A stretch of 64,000 bases of DNA from Pseudodonghicola flavimaris (GCF_030164425.1 NZ_JASNJD010000001.1:62001-126000); one strand, 5' to 3'. Shown: positions 45,638-56,510, numbered from the stretch's first letter. Translations and numbers: made by a program. Notes: generated by a model not told the origin, from the sequence alone.

Positions 45638-47086
45638 ATGTTCGATCTGCGCCCCGTGGGATATGTGATCGGCCTGTTGGTGACCATTCTGGGCGCCACC
45701 ATGAGCCTGCCGATGATCGCCGACCTGGTCGAGGGGCGGGGCGAATGGCATGTCTTTCTGCAAAGTGCGCTTCTGACCATGCTGACCGGCGGCCTGGTGG
45801 CGCTGAGCTGTTCCAACGGTGTGCGCGAGGGGCTGACGATCCAGCAGACCTTCCTGCTCGCCACCGGCGTCTGGGTGGCGCTGCCGTTGTTCGGCGCCAT
45901 CCCCTTCATGCTGGGCGAGACCGAGCTGCGCTTCGTTGACGCCTTTTTCGAGGCGATGTCGGGGATGACCACCACCGGCTCCACCGTGATCACCGGGCTG
46001 GAGACCCTGCCCAAGGGCATCCTGCTGTGGCGCGGTATCCTGCAATGGCTGGGCGGGGTCGGCATCATCGTGGTGGCGATGGTCTTCCTGCCCGAGCTGC
46101 GGGTCGGCGGCATGCAGATCTTCCGCTCCGAGGCCTTCGACACGATGGGGAAGATCCTGCCGCGCGCCACCGCCATCGCCGGCCAGATCTCGACCATCTA
46201 CATCGGGCTGACAGTGGCCTGCATGCTGGCCTATCTCGGGCTGGGGATGTCGTTCTTCGATGCGCTGGTGCATGCGCTGACCACCTGTTCCACCGGTGGT
46301 TTCGCCAATTACGACAGTTCCTTCGCGCAATTCTCCGGGCCGGCGGAATATGTCGCCTCGCTGTTCATGATCCTCGCCGCCTTGCCCTTCGTGCGCTATG
46401 TGCAGCTGCTGAACGGCGATGCGAAACCGCTGTTCCGCGACAGCCAGGTGGCGACCTTTCTGGCGATTATCGCGGTGCTCGTGGGGGTGACGACGCTGGT
46501 GCTGACCTCGATCTTTCCGCACCATTGGGAGCAGGCCTTTCGCGAGGCCCTGTTCAACATCACCTCGATCATCTCCGGCACCGGCTATGCCAGCGTCGAT
46601 TACATGGCCTGGGGCAGCTTCCTGATCATGCTGTTCTTCTTCATCGGTCTGATCGGCGGCTGCGCGGGCTCCACCGCGTGTTCGGTGAAGATCTTCCGCT
46701 ATCAGCTGCTGTTCTCCTCCATCGTGGTGCAGATCCGCCGCATCCGCAGCCCGCACGGTATCTTCACGCCGCGGTTCGAGGGGCGCCCCGTCGGTCCCGA
46801 TGTGCTGAGCTCAGTGATCTCCTTCTTCATGTTCTTCGTGGTCTCGCTGGGGATGCTGTCCTGGGGGCTGTCGATGACCGGGCTCGACATGACCACATCG
46901 GTCTCGGGGGCGGCCACGGCGCTCGCCAACATCGGCCCGGGGCTGGGCGATCAGATCGGGCCCGCGGGGAATTTCGCCGGTCTCAACGATGCCGCCAAAT
47001 GGATGCTGGCGGTGGGGATGCTGGTGGGGCGGCTGGAGCTGATGGTGGTCTATACCATCCTGACGCTGCGGTTCTGGCAGTCCTGA
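45638..47086 (+). CDS. trkH: Trk-type potassium transporter membrane subunit TrkH
   Basis: 482 residues with the four repeated membrane-loop-membrane units of the Trk/Ktr family. P-loop filter residues are visible in MSGMTTTGSTVITGLE, CSTGGFANYDSS, ISGTGYASVDY and ANIGPGLGD. GGVGIIVVAMVFLP, IGLIGGCAGSTACSVKIFRYQLL and GMLVGRLELMVVY are signatures. It needs the regulatory subunit TrkA, which is not in this window. Confidence 0.95.
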   Translation: MFDLRPVGYVIGLLVTILGATMSLPMIADLVEGRGEWHVFLQSALLTMLTGGLVALSCSNGVREGLTIQQTFLLATGVWVALPLFGAIPFMLGETELRFVDAFFEAMSGMTTTGSTVITGLETLPKGILLWRGILQWLGGVGIIVVAMVFLPELRVGGMQIFRSEAFDTMGKILPRATAIAGQISTIYIGLTVACMLAYLGLGMSFFDALVHALTTCSTGGFANYDSSFAQFSGPAEYVASLFMILAALPFVRYVQLLNGDAKPLFRDSQVATFLAIIAVLVGVTTLVLTSIFPHHWEQAFREALFNITSIISGTGYASVDYMAWGSFLIMLFFFIGLIGGCAGSTACSVKIFRYQLLFSSIVVQIRRIRSPHGIFTPRFEGRPVGPDVLSSVISFFMFFVVSLGMLSWGLSMTGLDMTTSVSGAATALANIGPGLGDQIGPAGNFAGLNDAAKWMLAVGMLVGRLELMVVYTILTLRFWQS

Positions 47087-47163
47087 GCCGGCCGGGCGCC
47101 TGCATCCCGCGAACAGGTCTCTCGTGCGACCTGACCATCCCGCCGCCGGGGCGTAACGGAAAA

Positions 47164-47189
47164 AGCCCCGGCACGGTGGCCGGGGCTTC
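47164..47189. terminator. Bidirectional terminator between trkH and gatB
   Basis: A perfect 10-bp stem AAGCCCCGGC / GCCGGGGCTT with a 6-base loop between convergent trkH and gatB. On the minus strand it is followed by TTT, serving gatB; on the plus strand the preceding A-run marks the same hairpin. Confidence 0.85.
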
Positions 47190-47224
47190 GCGGGTCTTCA
47201 CTGTCCAGAGTGAAAGGGGGCCGT

Positions 47225-48736
47225 TTACAGCCCCAGTTTTGCGCTCACCAGATCGTTGACCGCTTTCGGGTTGGCCTTGCCGCCGGTGGCCTTCATCACC
47301 TGGCCGACGAACCAGCCGGCCAGCTTCGGATTGGCCTTGGCCTTTTCCACCTGCGCCGGGTTGGCGGCGATCACCTCATCCACCGCGGCCTCGATGGCGC
47401 CGGTGTCGGTGACTTGCTTCATGCCGCGTGCCTCGACGATCTCGGCCGGGTCGCCACCTTCGGTGTAGACGATCTCGAACAGATCCTTGGCGATCTTGCC
47501 GGAGATGTCGCCCTTGGCGATCAGGTCGACGATGCCACCCAGCTGCGCCGGGCTGACCGGGCTGGTGGTGATATCGTGATCGTCCTTCTTCAGCCTGCCG
47601 AACAGCTCGTTGATCACCCAGTTGGCGGCGGTCTTGCCGTCGCGCCCCTCGGCCACCGCCTCGAAATACGTGGCCGATTCCACATCGGCGGTCAGCACGC
47701 TGGCATCGTAATCGGTCAGGCCGAAGGCCGACATGAACCGTGCCTTCTTCTCGTCCGGCAGCTCGGGCAGCGTCGCCTTGATGTCGTCGACCCAGGCCTG
47801 TTCGATTTCCAGCGGCAGCAGGTCGGGATCGGGGAAGTAGCGGTAATCATGCGCCTCTTCCTTCGACCGCATCGACCGGGTCTCGTTCTTGTCCGGATCG
47901 TAGAGACGGGTTTCCTGATCGACCTTGCCGCCCTCTTCGAGGATCTTGATCTGGCGCCGCGCCTCGTATTCGATCGCCGCCTGGATGAACCGCATGGAGT
48001 TCATGTTCTTGATCTCGCAGCGGGTGCCGAGGTGGCTGAAATCCTGGGTTTCCTGATAGCGTTCGTAATCGCCCGGTCGGCAGACCGAGACGTTGACGTC
48101 GGCGCGCAGGTTGCCGTTCTGCATGTTGCCGTCGCAGGTGCCCAGATAGCGCAGGATCTGGCGCAGCTTGCCGACATAGGCCGCCGCTTCCTCGGGGCCG
48201 CGGATGTCGGGGCGGCTGACGATTTCCATCAGCGCCACACCGGTGCGGTTCAGGTCGACGAAGGACATATTCGGATCCATGTCGTGGATCGACTTGCCGG
48301 CGTCCTGCTCCAGGTGGATGCGTTCGATCCGCACCTTTCGGGCGATGCCTGCGCCCATGTCGACGATCACCTCGCCCTCACCGACGATGGGGTGATAGAG
48401 CTGGCTGATCTGATAGCCCTGCGGCAGGTCGGGGTAGAAGTAGTTCTTGCGGTCGAAGGCGCTCATCAGGTTGATCTCGGCCTTCAGCCCCAGCCCGGTG
48501 CGCACCGCCTGTTCGACGCAGAATTCGTTGATCACCGGCAGCATGCCGGGCATCGCCGCGTCGACGAAGGCGACGTTCGAGTTCGGCTCGGCGCCGAATT
48601 CGGTCGAGGCGCCGGAGAAGAGTTTCGATTTGGAGCTGACCTGGGCGTGGATTTCCATCCCGATCACCAGTTCCCAATCGTATTTCGCCCCGGCGATCAC
48701 CTTGGGTTTGGGCGCCTCGAAAGTCAGATCCAGCAT
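47225..48736 (-). CDS. gatB: Asp-tRNA(Asn)/Glu-tRNA(Gln) amidotransferase subunit B
   Basis: 503 residues. Subunit B of the GatCAB complex, which amidates misacylated Glu-tRNA(Gln) and Asp-tRNA(Asn). The family start [64 protein letters not shown] and the kinase-like middle ([17 protein letters not shown]-like: [15 protein letters not shown]) are visible; the C-terminal YqeY-like helical domain is present. gatA and gatC are not adjacent. Confidence 0.96.
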   Translation of the reverse strand: MLDLTFEAPKPKVIAGAKYDWELVIGMEIHAQVSSKSKLFSGASTEFGAEPNSNVAFVDAAMPGMLPVINEFCVEQAVRTGLGLKAEINLMSAFDRKNYFYPDLPQGYQISQLYHPIVGEGEVIVDMGAGIARKVRIERIHLEQDAGKSIHDMDPNMSFVDLNRTGVALMEIVSRPDIRGPEEAAAYVGKLRQILRYLGTCDGNMQNGNLRADVNVSVCRPGDYERYQETQDFSHLGTRCEIKNMNSMRFIQAAIEYEARRQIKILEEGGKVDQETRLYDPDKNETRSMRSKEEAHDYRYFPDPDLLPLEIEQAWVDDIKATLPELPDEKKARFMSAFGLTDYDASVLTADVESATYFEAVAEGRDGKTAANWVINELFGRLKKDDHDITTSPVSPAQLGGIVDLIAKGDISGKIAKDLFEIVYTEGGDPAEIVEARGMKQVTDTGAIEAAVDEVIAANPAQVEKAKANPKLAGWFVGQVMKATGGKANPKAVNDLVSAKLGL

Positions 48737-48811
48737 GTGCCTCGTCTCCGCAGAATACCGGTCTGCGTTCTAGGGCAGAGCGCCGGGCGGAGCAAGGGCA
48801 GAGGCGGGGTT

Positions 48812-50104
48812 TCAGTGGGTGCCAGCCACCACGGGGCCATCGGGGGTGAAGGTGATGCGCAGCCCCTGGTCCAGATCGTCGCGGAATTGCTCGGCAATCG
48901 CGCGCAACCCGTCGGCGCGGCCGCGCGCGGCAAAGCGGCGGGCGGAGCGGACATAGGCGGCATTGTCGAAGCCTTCGGCGGCATGGGCCCAGATCAGCGG
49001 GTGAAGCTCGGTCAGGTGATCGCGGATCAGCCAGCCGGCGCTGGCGGCGATGCGGCGCTGCGGCTCCCGGGCGGTTTCCTCTGCCGGCAGGTCGCGCAGG
49101 CTGAGCGCGCAATAGGCGGTCAGCAGGTTGACCATCGGCTGATCCGGCCGGGTGGCGAGGATATCGCGCAGGCCCTCTGTAAAGAAGTCCACATCCACAT
49201 GGGCCATGGCGCCGGGATCCCGGGCGATGGCGTCGAACAGCACCCAAGTGTAGCCGCCGGCGCCCCAGATGTCGGCGGTGCGGGCGGCGGTGCGCCGGGC
49301 CTCGACCTCCAGCGTGGCATGGCTGCCGCCGCGTCGCGGCAGCAGATGCAGCCCGAGGCTGCGCATCAGCCGCAGATTGCGCGGGTCGAGGTCGATCACC
49401 GCGGCATAGGCATCGGCGATCTGCGACACCTCGCCATGGCGGTCGGCCAGCAGGGTGCATTGCGCCGCACCGAGTGCCGGGCTCGACAGGGCGGCGGCGT
49501 CGAAAGGGGCCAGAAGATGCGCGGCGCGGTCCAGATGGGCGGCGCAGCGGTGGCGGTTCAGCTTCGGCAGGGTCTGCGGATCGGCGGTGCCGCGCCAGGC
49601 CCAGGCAATGTCCATATGCGCCTGCGCCAGCACCAGATTGATATAGGGATCGTGGCGATGCTCTTGCCGCATCGCCTCCAGCCCCATGATGCCGTCCAGC
49701 AGGCTGCGGTTGGAGCGGCTGCGGCCCTTGCCGTCGGCCAGCGCCTCCTCGACGGCGAGCACGACATCGGACCGGGCGCCGAAGGACAGGTGATCGGCCA
49801 GCGGCGTGCAGCCTGGGGTCAGGCTGCGCGCCAGATCGGCGGCGTGCAGCTCCTGCGACAGCTCCTCCCAGCGGTCCTGACGGGCGAGGAACAGGCCGCG
49901 GTCGCGGGCGGCCCGGGCGGCGCGATCCTCGGCGCTCTGCTCGCGGACGGGGATGTCCAGCAGCTCCTCCGGCACCTCCCGGGGCACGGTGGCGCCGCCT
50001 TCGGTGCCGGCGCTCAGGCCAAGGCGGGTCAGCGCCACGCTCAGCAGTTTCGGGGCGCGCAGTCTGGGAGCCAGAGCGGGCAGGGAACGGGGGGTCTTCG
50101 GCAT
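48812..50104 (-). CDS. Large helical protein of unknown function (TPR-like)
   Basis: 430 residues, almost entirely alpha-helical. The N-terminal 60 residues are basic and proline-rich, followed by helix pairs that read as TPR/SEL1-like (DPYINLVLAQAHMDIAWAWRG, then AAHLDRAAHLLAPFDAAAL, DAYAAVIDLDPRNLRLMRSLGLHLLPR). No signal peptide, no transmembrane helix. I do not recognise a named family. It lies 75 bases upstream of gatB on the same strand and so may share its transcript. Confidence 0.6.
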   Translation of the reverse strand: MPKTPRSLPALAPRLRAPKLLSVALTRLGLSAGTEGGATVPREVPEELLDIPVREQSAEDRAARAARDRGLFLARQDRWEELSQELHAADLARSLTPGCTPLADHLSFGARSDVVLAVEEALADGKGRSRSNRSLLDGIMGLEAMRQEHRHDPYINLVLAQAHMDIAWAWRGTADPQTLPKLNRHRCAAHLDRAAHLLAPFDAAALSSPALGAAQCTLLADRHGEVSQIADAYAAVIDLDPRNLRLMRSLGLHLLPRRGGSHATLEVEARRTAARTADIWGAGGYTWVLFDAIARDPGAMAHVDVDFFTEGLRDILATRPDQPMVNLLTAYCALSLRDLPAEETAREPQRRIAASAGWLIRDHLTELHPLIWAHAAEGFDNAAYVRSARRFAARGRADGLRAIAEQFRDDLDQGLRITFTPDGPVVAGTH

Positions 50105-50334
50105 CTTCTATCCCGGGCAGCAATTCAGCGGAACGAGGCCGACTGTGGGGGCGCATTGGGGCGCAATCATGGCGTCCGTTGGGTGTTTGCCGCCACCTTT
50201 TGAGGTATTTGGGCGGCATTGTTTACGCCGCTGCGCCGGTTCCCCGCATTCATTGGGGATCGCCGGGTGATTGTTTACTGTTTCCGGGGGCTTGAGCGTG
50301 AAATCGCCGAGGACGTACACTCCCGGAGAGTTGC

Positions 50335-50778
50335 TCAGAAGGTGGTGAAGTGGTGCCGCTCCACCCGCAGGCCAAGGGCGGTCAGCGCCGCCTCCAGTTG
50401 ACGGTGCGGTGGCAGCGCGTCATGCGGAAGCTGCAGGCGCCGGCCCGTGCGCAGCATCAGCCGCACCCGGACCGAGAAATCCCAGCGCGTATCCATGCGG
50501 ATGTGGTCGATTTCGGTCAGCGCCACCTGGCCCCGATGGCGGCCGGAATGCCAGCGGATCGTCTCCGCGGTGATGTCGATGCCGCTTTCGGGGTTGCGGA
50601 TCAGATCGGTCAGCGCGGGCAGGGTGGGCAGGGCGAGGAGCCCGACCACCCACCAGGCGGCGTCGAGTCGCAGGACAATCGCCAGCAGCCCGGCCCAGAT
50701 CGCCACCAGCAGCGCCGCCAGCCGCAGCGACCGGGCACGGCGGTGGAAATGAAACGGCTCAGCGTCCACCGGAGACAT
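50335..50778 (-). CDS. Membrane protein with two N-terminal helices and a PH-like C-terminal domain
   Basis: 147 residues. Two transmembrane helices (about 19-35 and 43-57) are followed by a beta-rich domain (GIDITAETIRWHSGRHRGQVALTEIDHIRMDTRWDF ... LMLRTGRRLQLPH) with the look of a bacterial PH-like domain. Function unknown. The first 20 bases of the gene overlap the end of the SDR gene in the same direction, so translation is coupled. Confidence 0.7.
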   Translation of the reverse strand: MSPVDAEPFHFHRRARSLRLAALLVAIWAGLLAIVLRLDAAWWVVGLLALPTLPALTDLIRNPESGIDITAETIRWHSGRHRGQVALTEIDHIRMDTRWDFSVRVRLMLRTGRRLQLPHDALPPHRQLEAALTALGLRVERHHFTTF

Positions 50779-51502
50779 CTAGCGTCGTTCCGGTGATATA
50801 GGAGGCCCGGTCCGACAGCAGATAGAGGATCGCCTCCGCCACTTCCTCGGCCGAGCCGGTGCGCGCCATCGGCACCCCGCCGCTCAGCCGTTCGGGGCGG
50901 GTGGGATCGCCGGCCTTGGCGTGGATCCCGGTGTCGATCAGCCCGGGGCGCACCGCGTTGACACGGATATCGTCGCCCGCCACCTCTTCGGCCAACCCCT
51001 TGGTGAAGATGTCGATGGCGGCCTTGGAGGCGGCGTAATCGACAAAGGTATTTGCCGATCCCAGCCGCGCCGCGACCGAGGAGACATTGACGATCACCCC
51101 GCCGTCGCCCTGCGCCTGCATTCTCAGCACCGCCTGTTTCGCCACCAGGAAGGGCGCGATCACGTTGATGTCGAAGGTACGGCGCAGCCGGGCGTGATCC
51201 ATCTCCACCACCTGGGCGATGGGCTCGTTGATGCCGGCATTGTTCACCAGCGCGTCGAGCTGGCCGAGGTCGCGGTCGATGCGCTGGAACATCGCCTCGA
51301 TCGCCTCGGGGGCGGCCAGATCTGCCTGCAGGATCAGCACGCGCGCCCCGGCGGCGCGGGCCTCGGCGGCCACCGCCTCGACCCCCTCGCGGTCGGAGCG
51401 GTAGTTCAGCGCCAGATCATAGCCGCGCGCGGCCGCCATCCGGGCGGTGGCGGCACCGATCCCGGTGCTGGCGCCGGTGATCAGAAGATGCGGTCGCGAC
51501 AT
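50759..51502 (-). CDS. Short-chain dehydrogenase/reductase (SDR)
   Basis: 247 residues of the classical SDR fold. The cofactor motif is TGASTGIGAATA with an arginine (NYRSDREG) suggesting NADP(H); the NNAG motif (VNNAGINEPI), the catalytic Tyr-Lys pair YAASKAA and the C-terminal PGLIDTGI/SYITGTTLDVSGG are present. Likely a 3-oxoacyl reductase or sugar/alcohol dehydrogenase. It starts three bases after the pepN stop and overlaps the next gene. Confidence 0.9.
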   Translation of the reverse strand: MSRPHLLITGASTGIGAATARMAAARGYDLALNYRSDREGVEAVAAEARAAGARVLILQADLAAPEAIEAMFQRIDRDLGQLDALVNNAGINEPIAQVVEMDHARLRRTFDINVIAPFLVAKQAVLRMQAQGDGGVIVNVSSVAARLGSANTFVDYAASKAAIDIFTKGLAEEVAGDDIRVNAVRPGLIDTGIHAKAGDPTRPERLSGGVPMARTGSAEEVAEAILYLLSDRASYITGTTLDVSGGR

Positions 51503-51505
51503 GGC

Positions 51506-54058
51506 TCAGGCTCCCCGGATGCGGCCGATCATCTCGGCGGTGTCGCGCGACAGATCGGGGGTGGCGGCGATCCGCTCCAGCTCTGCCCCGATCAGAGTCT
51601 GGCGATCGGAGTCATAGCGTTTCCAGGTCTGGAAGGCCGAACACATGCGCGCCGTGGTCTGCGGGTTCACCGGGTCGAGCCGGATCAGCCAGTCGGCCAG
51701 AAGGCGATAGGCGCCGCCGCCCGCGGCATGGAAGCCCGCGTGATGCCCGGCCAGCGCCCCGAACAGCGCCCGGAACCGGTTCGGGTTCTTCCAGTTGAAA
51801 TCGGGGTGTTCGGTCAGGGCGGTGGCGGTGGCGGCCACTTGCTCTGGCGCGGCCTCGGAAATCTGCAGCATGAACCACTTGTCGATCACCAGCCGGTCGG
51901 ACTTCCACTGATCGTAGAAGGCGGCCAGTTCGGCATGACCCTTGCCCGCCTGCAGCAGGCAGGCCAGTGCCGAAAGCTGCAGCGTCATGTTGTCGGCGGC
52001 GGCATATTGCGCCGCCGCTACCGCGCCGTCGTCCTGACGGGTGATCAGCCGCAGCAACGCGGCACCAAGCGCGCGCTTGCCCGATTGCTCTGCATCCGGG
52101 GCATAGGCGCCGTCGATCCGGCAGCTGTCGTAAAGCGGCATCATCAGATCGCCAAGCGCGACGGCCTGTGCCGCACGCAGCCGCTCCGCCGCCTGCCAGA
52201 GCGCGTCGGGATCCGGTGTCTGTCCGGCCTCGGCCAGCGCCCCGGCCAGTTCGGACTGCCCCGGCAGCCCCAGCATCAGCGCGCGATAGGCCGGATCGAG
52301 CGTGTCGTCGCGCAGCAGCTGCACCAGACCGTCGAGGTAATCGGCATCGGGCGCGGCGTCTTCGGTCGCCATCTTCAGCAGGCTGTCACGGGCCAGGCTG
52401 CGGCCGGCCTCCCAGCGGTTGAAGGGGTCGGTGTCATGCGCCAGCAGAAAGGCGCGTTCGGCGCTGCTGGTCTCGCGCTCCAGGATCACAGGCGCAGAGA
52501 AGCCGCGCAGGATCGAGGGCACCGGTTTCGCCGCCAGCCCGTCGAAGCGGAAGCTCTGCTGTGCTTCCGTCATCTCCAGCACCTTGGTTTCCAGCACCTC
52601 GTCGCCATTGGGGCCGATCAGCCCCACCGCGATGGGCAGCACCTGCGGCAGTTTCTCCGGCTGGCCGGGGGTGGGCAGGGTGGTCTGTTCGAAATGCAGC
52701 GTATAGCTGCCGTCGGCCCAGTCCTCGGTCACCTTGAGGCGCGGCGTGCCCGATTGCGCATACCAGCGCTTGAACTGGCTGAGATCGCGGCCGGTAACGT
52801 CTTCGAAGACCTTCAGCCAGTCCTCGATGGTGCAGGCCTCGCCGTCATGACGCGCGAAATAGAGATCGAGCGCCTCGGCATAGGCGGCATCGCCCACCAG
52901 CCGTTTCAGCATGCCGATGACCTCGGCACCTTTCTCATAGACGGTGGCTGTATAGAAGTTGTTGATTTCCTGGAAACTCTCGGGGCGCACCGGATGCGAC
53001 AGCGGGCCGTTGTCCTCGGGGAACTGGCGGGCGCGCAGGTCGATCACATCGTGGATGCGCTTCACCGGGGCGGAGCGCATGTCGGAAGTGAACTGACTGT
53101 CGCGATAGACCGTCAGCCCCTCCTTCAGGCAGAGCTGGAACCAGTCGCGGCAGGTGATCCGGTTGCCGGTCCAGTTGTGGAAATACTCATGCGCGATGAT
53201 CGCCTCGATCCGTTCGAAGTTCATGTCGGTCGAAGTGTCGGGAGAGGCGAGCACGCAGGAGGAGTTGAAGATGTTCAGCCCCTTGTTCTCCATCGCGCCC
53301 ATGTTGAAGTCGTCCACAGCGACGATGTTGAACACCTTCAGGTCGTATTCGCGGCCATAGGTGTCCTCGTCCCACTTCATCGACTTCTTCAGTGCCTCCA
53401 TGCCGAAGGCGGTCTTGTGTTCGTCGCCGGGCCGCACCCAGAGGTTCAGCGCCACCTCCTTGCCGGAGACGGTTTCGAAACTGTCGGAGGTGGCGACCAG
53501 ATCGCCGGCGACCAGCGCGAAGAGGTAGGCGGGCTTGGGCCAGGGATCGTGCCACTCGGCCCAGCCGTCGCCCTTACCCTTGGGGTTGCCGTTCGACAGC
53601 AGCACCGGCAGCGTCCCGTTGATGCGCACGGTGAAGACCGACATCACGTCGGGGCGGTCGGGGTAATAGGTGATCTTGCGAAAGCCCTCGGCCTCGCATT
53701 GGGTGCAATACATGCCGTTCGACATATAGAGCCCTTCGAGCGCGGTGTTGCCGGCCGGGTCGATCTCCACCACTGCCTCCCAGACGAAGGGGGCATCGGG
53801 GGCCTCGGCGGTCAGCCCCTCGGGGGTGACCTCTGGCGTAATCTCGTTGCCGTCGATGCGGGCGCTGATCAGCTTCAGTTTTTCGCCATGCAGGAAGAAT
53901 TCTCGATCCTCGGCCTCCGGGTTGGGGCGAAAGGCGATCCGGCTGGTCACCCGGGTGGCATGGGGCGAGAGATCGAAGGTCAGGTCGACGGAGTCGACCA
54001 GATAGCCGAAGGGCTTGTAATCCTTGAGGTAAATGGTTTTCGGCTCGGCGTCGCGCAT
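51506..54058 (-). CDS. pepN: Aminopeptidase N
   Basis: 850-residue M1 zinc aminopeptidase that removes N-terminal residues from peptides in the cytoplasm. GAMEN (MGAMENKGLN) lies ahead of the zinc motif HEYFHNWTGNR (His290, His294; the third ligand Glu in LKEGLTVYRD). The N-terminal YLKDYKPFGYLVDSVDLTF and the WSVY-like tail fold match the E. coli-type PepN. The start ATG at 54058 (MRDAEPKTIYLKDYKPFGY) is conserved; the open frame upstream to 56524 lies opposite glcB and is spurious. Confidence 0.97.
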   Translation of the reverse strand: MRDAEPKTIYLKDYKPFGYLVDSVDLTFDLSPHATRVTSRIAFRPNPEAEDREFFLHGEKLKLISARIDGNEITPEVTPEGLTAEAPDAPFVWEAVVEIDPAGNTALEGLYMSNGMYCTQCEAEGFRKITYYPDRPDVMSVFTVRINGTLPVLLSNGNPKGKGDGWAEWHDPWPKPAYLFALVAGDLVATSDSFETVSGKEVALNLWVRPGDEHKTAFGMEALKKSMKWDEDTYGREYDLKVFNIVAVDDFNMGAMENKGLNIFNSSCVLASPDTSTDMNFERIEAIIAHEYFHNWTGNRITCRDWFQLCLKEGLTVYRDSQFTSDMRSAPVKRIHDVIDLRARQFPEDNGPLSHPVRPESFQEINNFYTATVYEKGAEVIGMLKRLVGDAAYAEALDLYFARHDGEACTIEDWLKVFEDVTGRDLSQFKRWYAQSGTPRLKVTEDWADGSYTLHFEQTTLPTPGQPEKLPQVLPIAVGLIGPNGDEVLETKVLEMTEAQQSFRFDGLAAKPVPSILRGFSAPVILERETSSAERAFLLAHDTDPFNRWEAGRSLARDSLLKMATEDAAPDADYLDGLVQLLRDDTLDPAYRALMLGLPGQSELAGALAEAGQTPDPDALWQAAERLRAAQAVALGDLMMPLYDSCRIDGAYAPDAEQSGKRALGAALLRLITRQDDGAVAAAQYAAADNMTLQLSALACLLQAGKGHAELAAFYDQWKSDRLVIDKWFMLQISEAAPEQVAATATALTEHPDFNWKNPNRFRALFGALAGHHAGFHAAGGGAYRLLADWLIRLDPVNPQTTARMCSAFQTWKRYDSDRQTLIGAELERIAATPDLSRDTAEMIGRIRGA

Positions 54059-54177
54059 GGCACTTCCTCTGTCATATCTTGGCGCCGACGTTAGGCAATG
54101 GACCCCGGCGCCGCAAGCGGTGCCGCCTGAGCGGGCCGATTTCGCGGCTTCGGCTTGAAACTGCTTTGCGAAAAATC

Positions 54178-54194
54178 GGTCAAATCGACTGACC
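54178..54194. promoter_or_regulatory. Candidate operator upstream of malate synthase
   Basis: GGTCA-aatcgac-TGACC is a 5-bp inverted repeat with a 7-base spacer, about 80 bases before the glcB start in the divergent pepN-glcB region. It would suit a dimeric regulator of glycolate/acetate use; no regulator gene is beside it. Confidence 0.4.
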
Positions 54195-54274
54195 ACTTTT
54201 GTTGCCGATAGGAAACTTTCGACGTAGACCGTGAACAGACCCCCGGGGGACGTCAGCAGGAGGACCGTTTGACA

Positions 54275-56428
54275 ATGACACGGAGAGTGGAGCGGCAGGG
54301 GCTGCAGGTGGCCGCGGAGCTGGCCGAATTCATCGAAGACCGGGCGCTGCCTGGCACCGGGGTCGGGGCGGACCAGTTCTGGCAGGGGCTGGCCGGAATG
54401 GTGGCGGACCTCGGGCCGAAGAACCGCGCCTTTCTCGACCGGCGGGAAGAACTGCAGGGCCGGATCGACGCCTGGCACCAGGCCCGTCGCGGCCAGCCGC
54501 ATGACGCCGAGGCCTATGCCAGTTTCCTGCGCGAGATCGGCTATCTGCTGCCCGAGGGGGAGAGCTTTCAGATCGACACCGCCGGGGTGGACCCGGAGAT
54601 CGCCCTGCTTCCGGGGCCGCAGCTGGTGGTGCCGATCACCAATGCGCGCTTTGCGCTGAACGCGGCCAACGCGCGCTGGGGCTCGCTCTACGATGCGCTC
54701 TACGGCACCGATGCGCTGGGCGATCTGCCGGCGGCGGGGGGATACGATCCGGCGCGGGGCGCCCGGGTGGTGACCTGGGCCAAGGCGCATCTGGACAAGG
54801 CGTTGCCGCTGACGGGCGGCAGCTGGGCCGATGTCACCGGGCTGGATCAGGACCAGGGCGGCGCAATCTTCGCCAGCGCCCAGGGGCCGCTGCGGTTGCA
54901 GAGACCGGCGCAATACGAGGGCCGCAGCGCCGCGGGCGACGAATATCTGTTCTCCTGCCACGGTCTGCATATCCGCGTCGTGATCGACCCGGAAACGCCG
55001 GTGGGCCGCGATGATCCCGCCGGGATCAGCGATGTGATCCTGGAAGCCGCCGTCTCCACCATCATGGATTGCGAGGACAGCGTCGCCGCCGTCGATGCCG
55101 AGGATAAGGTGCTGGCCTATTCCAACTGGCTCGGTCTGATGAAGGGCGACCTGAAGGAAAGCGTGACCAAGGCGGGCCGCACCTTCGACCGGGTGCTGGC
55201 GCCGGATCTGGAATTTCTCGCCCCCAACGGCACCCCGATCCGGCTGAAGGGCCGGTCGCTGATGCTGGTGCGCAACGTCGGCCATTTGATGACCAACCCG
55301 GCGGTGCTGGATGATGCGGGCGGTGAAATTCCCGAGGGGCTGATGGACGCGCTGGTCACCACGATGATCGCCATGCACGATCTGCACAAGCCCAGCGGCA
55401 ATTCGGTGCATGGCTCCGTCTATGTGGTGAAGCCGAAGATGCACGGGCCGGAGGAAGTCGCCTTCGCGGTGGAGATCTTCGATCGGGTGGAGGATATCCT
55501 CGGGCTGCCGCGCAACACCGTCAAGCTCGGTATCATGGACGAGGAACGGCGCACCAGCGTCAACCTCAAGGCCTGTATTCGGGCGGCGAAATCGCGGGTC
55601 GCCTTTATCAATACCGGTTTCCTCGATCGCACCGGCGACGAGATTCACACCAGCATGGAAGCCGGGCCGATGTTGCCCAAGGGAGAGATGAAATCGACCC
55701 CCTGGATCGCCTCTTACGAGGATCGCAACGTTGATATCGGGCTGGCTTGCGGGTTGCAGGGCAAGGCGCAGATCGGCAAGGGCATGTGGGCGATGCCCGA
55801 CAGGATGGCCGATATGCTGACCGCCAAGATCGGCCACCCGCAGGCCGGGGCCAACTGCGCCTGGGTGCCCTCTCCGACAGCGGCGACGCTGCACGCGACG
55901 CATTATCACCTGGTCGACGTTTTCGCGCGGCAGAGCGAGATTGCCGCCGGCGGCAGCCGCGGCACGCTGGGCAACCTGCTGACCATCCCGGTGATGGAGG
56001 GCCGCAACCTGAGCGCCGAGGAGATCGCCCGCGAGATCGAGAATAACGCCCAGGGCATCCTCGGCTATGTGGTGCGCTGGATCGATCAGGGGGTGGGTTG
56101 TTCCAAGGTGCCCGATATCCACGATATCGGACTGATGGAGGATCGCGCCACCTGCCGGATTTCCAGCCAGGCGCTGGCCAACTGGCTGCATCACGGGGTG
56201 ATCGGCGAGGATCAGGTGATGCAGGCGATGCACAAGATGGCCGCGGTGGTCGATCGCCAGAATGCCGGCGATCCTGCCTATGTGCCGATGGCGCCGGGCT
56301 GCGACGGCATCGCCTTTCAGGCCGCCTGCGATCTGGTGTTCAAGGGAAGGGTGCAGCCTTCGGGCTATACCGAACCGGTCTTGCACCGGCGCCGGCTGGA
56401 GCTGAAGGCGCGTCGCAACCGCGGCTAG
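54275..56428 (+). CDS. glcB: Malate synthase G
   Basis: Condenses glyoxylate with acetyl-CoA to malate. 717 residues, the size of the monomeric G-type (about 720) rather than the A-type (about 530). Conserved segments include [46 protein letters not shown] and [15 protein letters not shown]; the acid-base Asp and metal ligands lie in the central TIM barrel. A TTG at 54269 has the better Shine-Dalgarno spacing (AGGAGG, 5 bases), the ATG at 54275 a spacing of 11; they differ by two residues. glcG-like gene follows. Confidence 0.96.
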   Translation: MTRRVERQGLQVAAELAEFIEDRALPGTGVGADQFWQGLAGMVADLGPKNRAFLDRREELQGRIDAWHQARRGQPHDAEAYASFLREIGYLLPEGESFQIDTAGVDPEIALLPGPQLVVPITNARFALNAANARWGSLYDALYGTDALGDLPAAGGYDPARGARVVTWAKAHLDKALPLTGGSWADVTGLDQDQGGAIFASAQGPLRLQRPAQYEGRSAAGDEYLFSCHGLHIRVVIDPETPVGRDDPAGISDVILEAAVSTIMDCEDSVAAVDAEDKVLAYSNWLGLMKGDLKESVTKAGRTFDRVLAPDLEFLAPNGTPIRLKGRSLMLVRNVGHLMTNPAVLDDAGGEIPEGLMDALVTTMIAMHDLHKPSGNSVHGSVYVVKPKMHGPEEVAFAVEIFDRVEDILGLPRNTVKLGIMDEERRTSVNLKACIRAAKSRVAFINTGFLDRTGDEIHTSMEAGPMLPKGEMKSTPWIASYEDRNVDIGLACGLQGKAQIGKGMWAMPDRMADMLTAKIGHPQAGANCAWVPSPTAATLHATHYHLVDVFARQSEIAAGGSRGTLGNLLTIPVMEGRNLSAEEIAREIENNAQGILGYVVRWIDQGVGCSKVPDIHDIGLMEDRATCRISSQALANWLHHGVIGEDQVMQAMHKMAAVVDRQNAGDPAYVPMAPGCDGIAFQAACDLVFKGRVQPSGYTEPVLHRRRLELKARRNRG

Positions 56429-56442
56429 CGCACAGCAGGGGA

Positions 56443-56510
56443 GGGGGCTGTCTGCCCCCTCTTGGCCTTGCGGCCAGTTCACCCCCGAGGATATTTCGGG
56501 CCAGAAAAAG
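56443..56510 (+). repeat. Intergenic Rhodobacterales element, copy 6 (best)
   Basis: The fullest copy: gggggctgtctgccccc hairpin, ggccttgcggcc hairpin, cacccccgaggatatttcgggccagaaaaag. It lies between glcB and the GlcG-like gene and could act as a terminator or processing site. Confidence 0.75.

Noticed and set aside
47210-50203. 997-residue plus-strand frame opposite gatB and the helical protein
   Set aside because: No conserved motif; gatB is complete on the minus strand.
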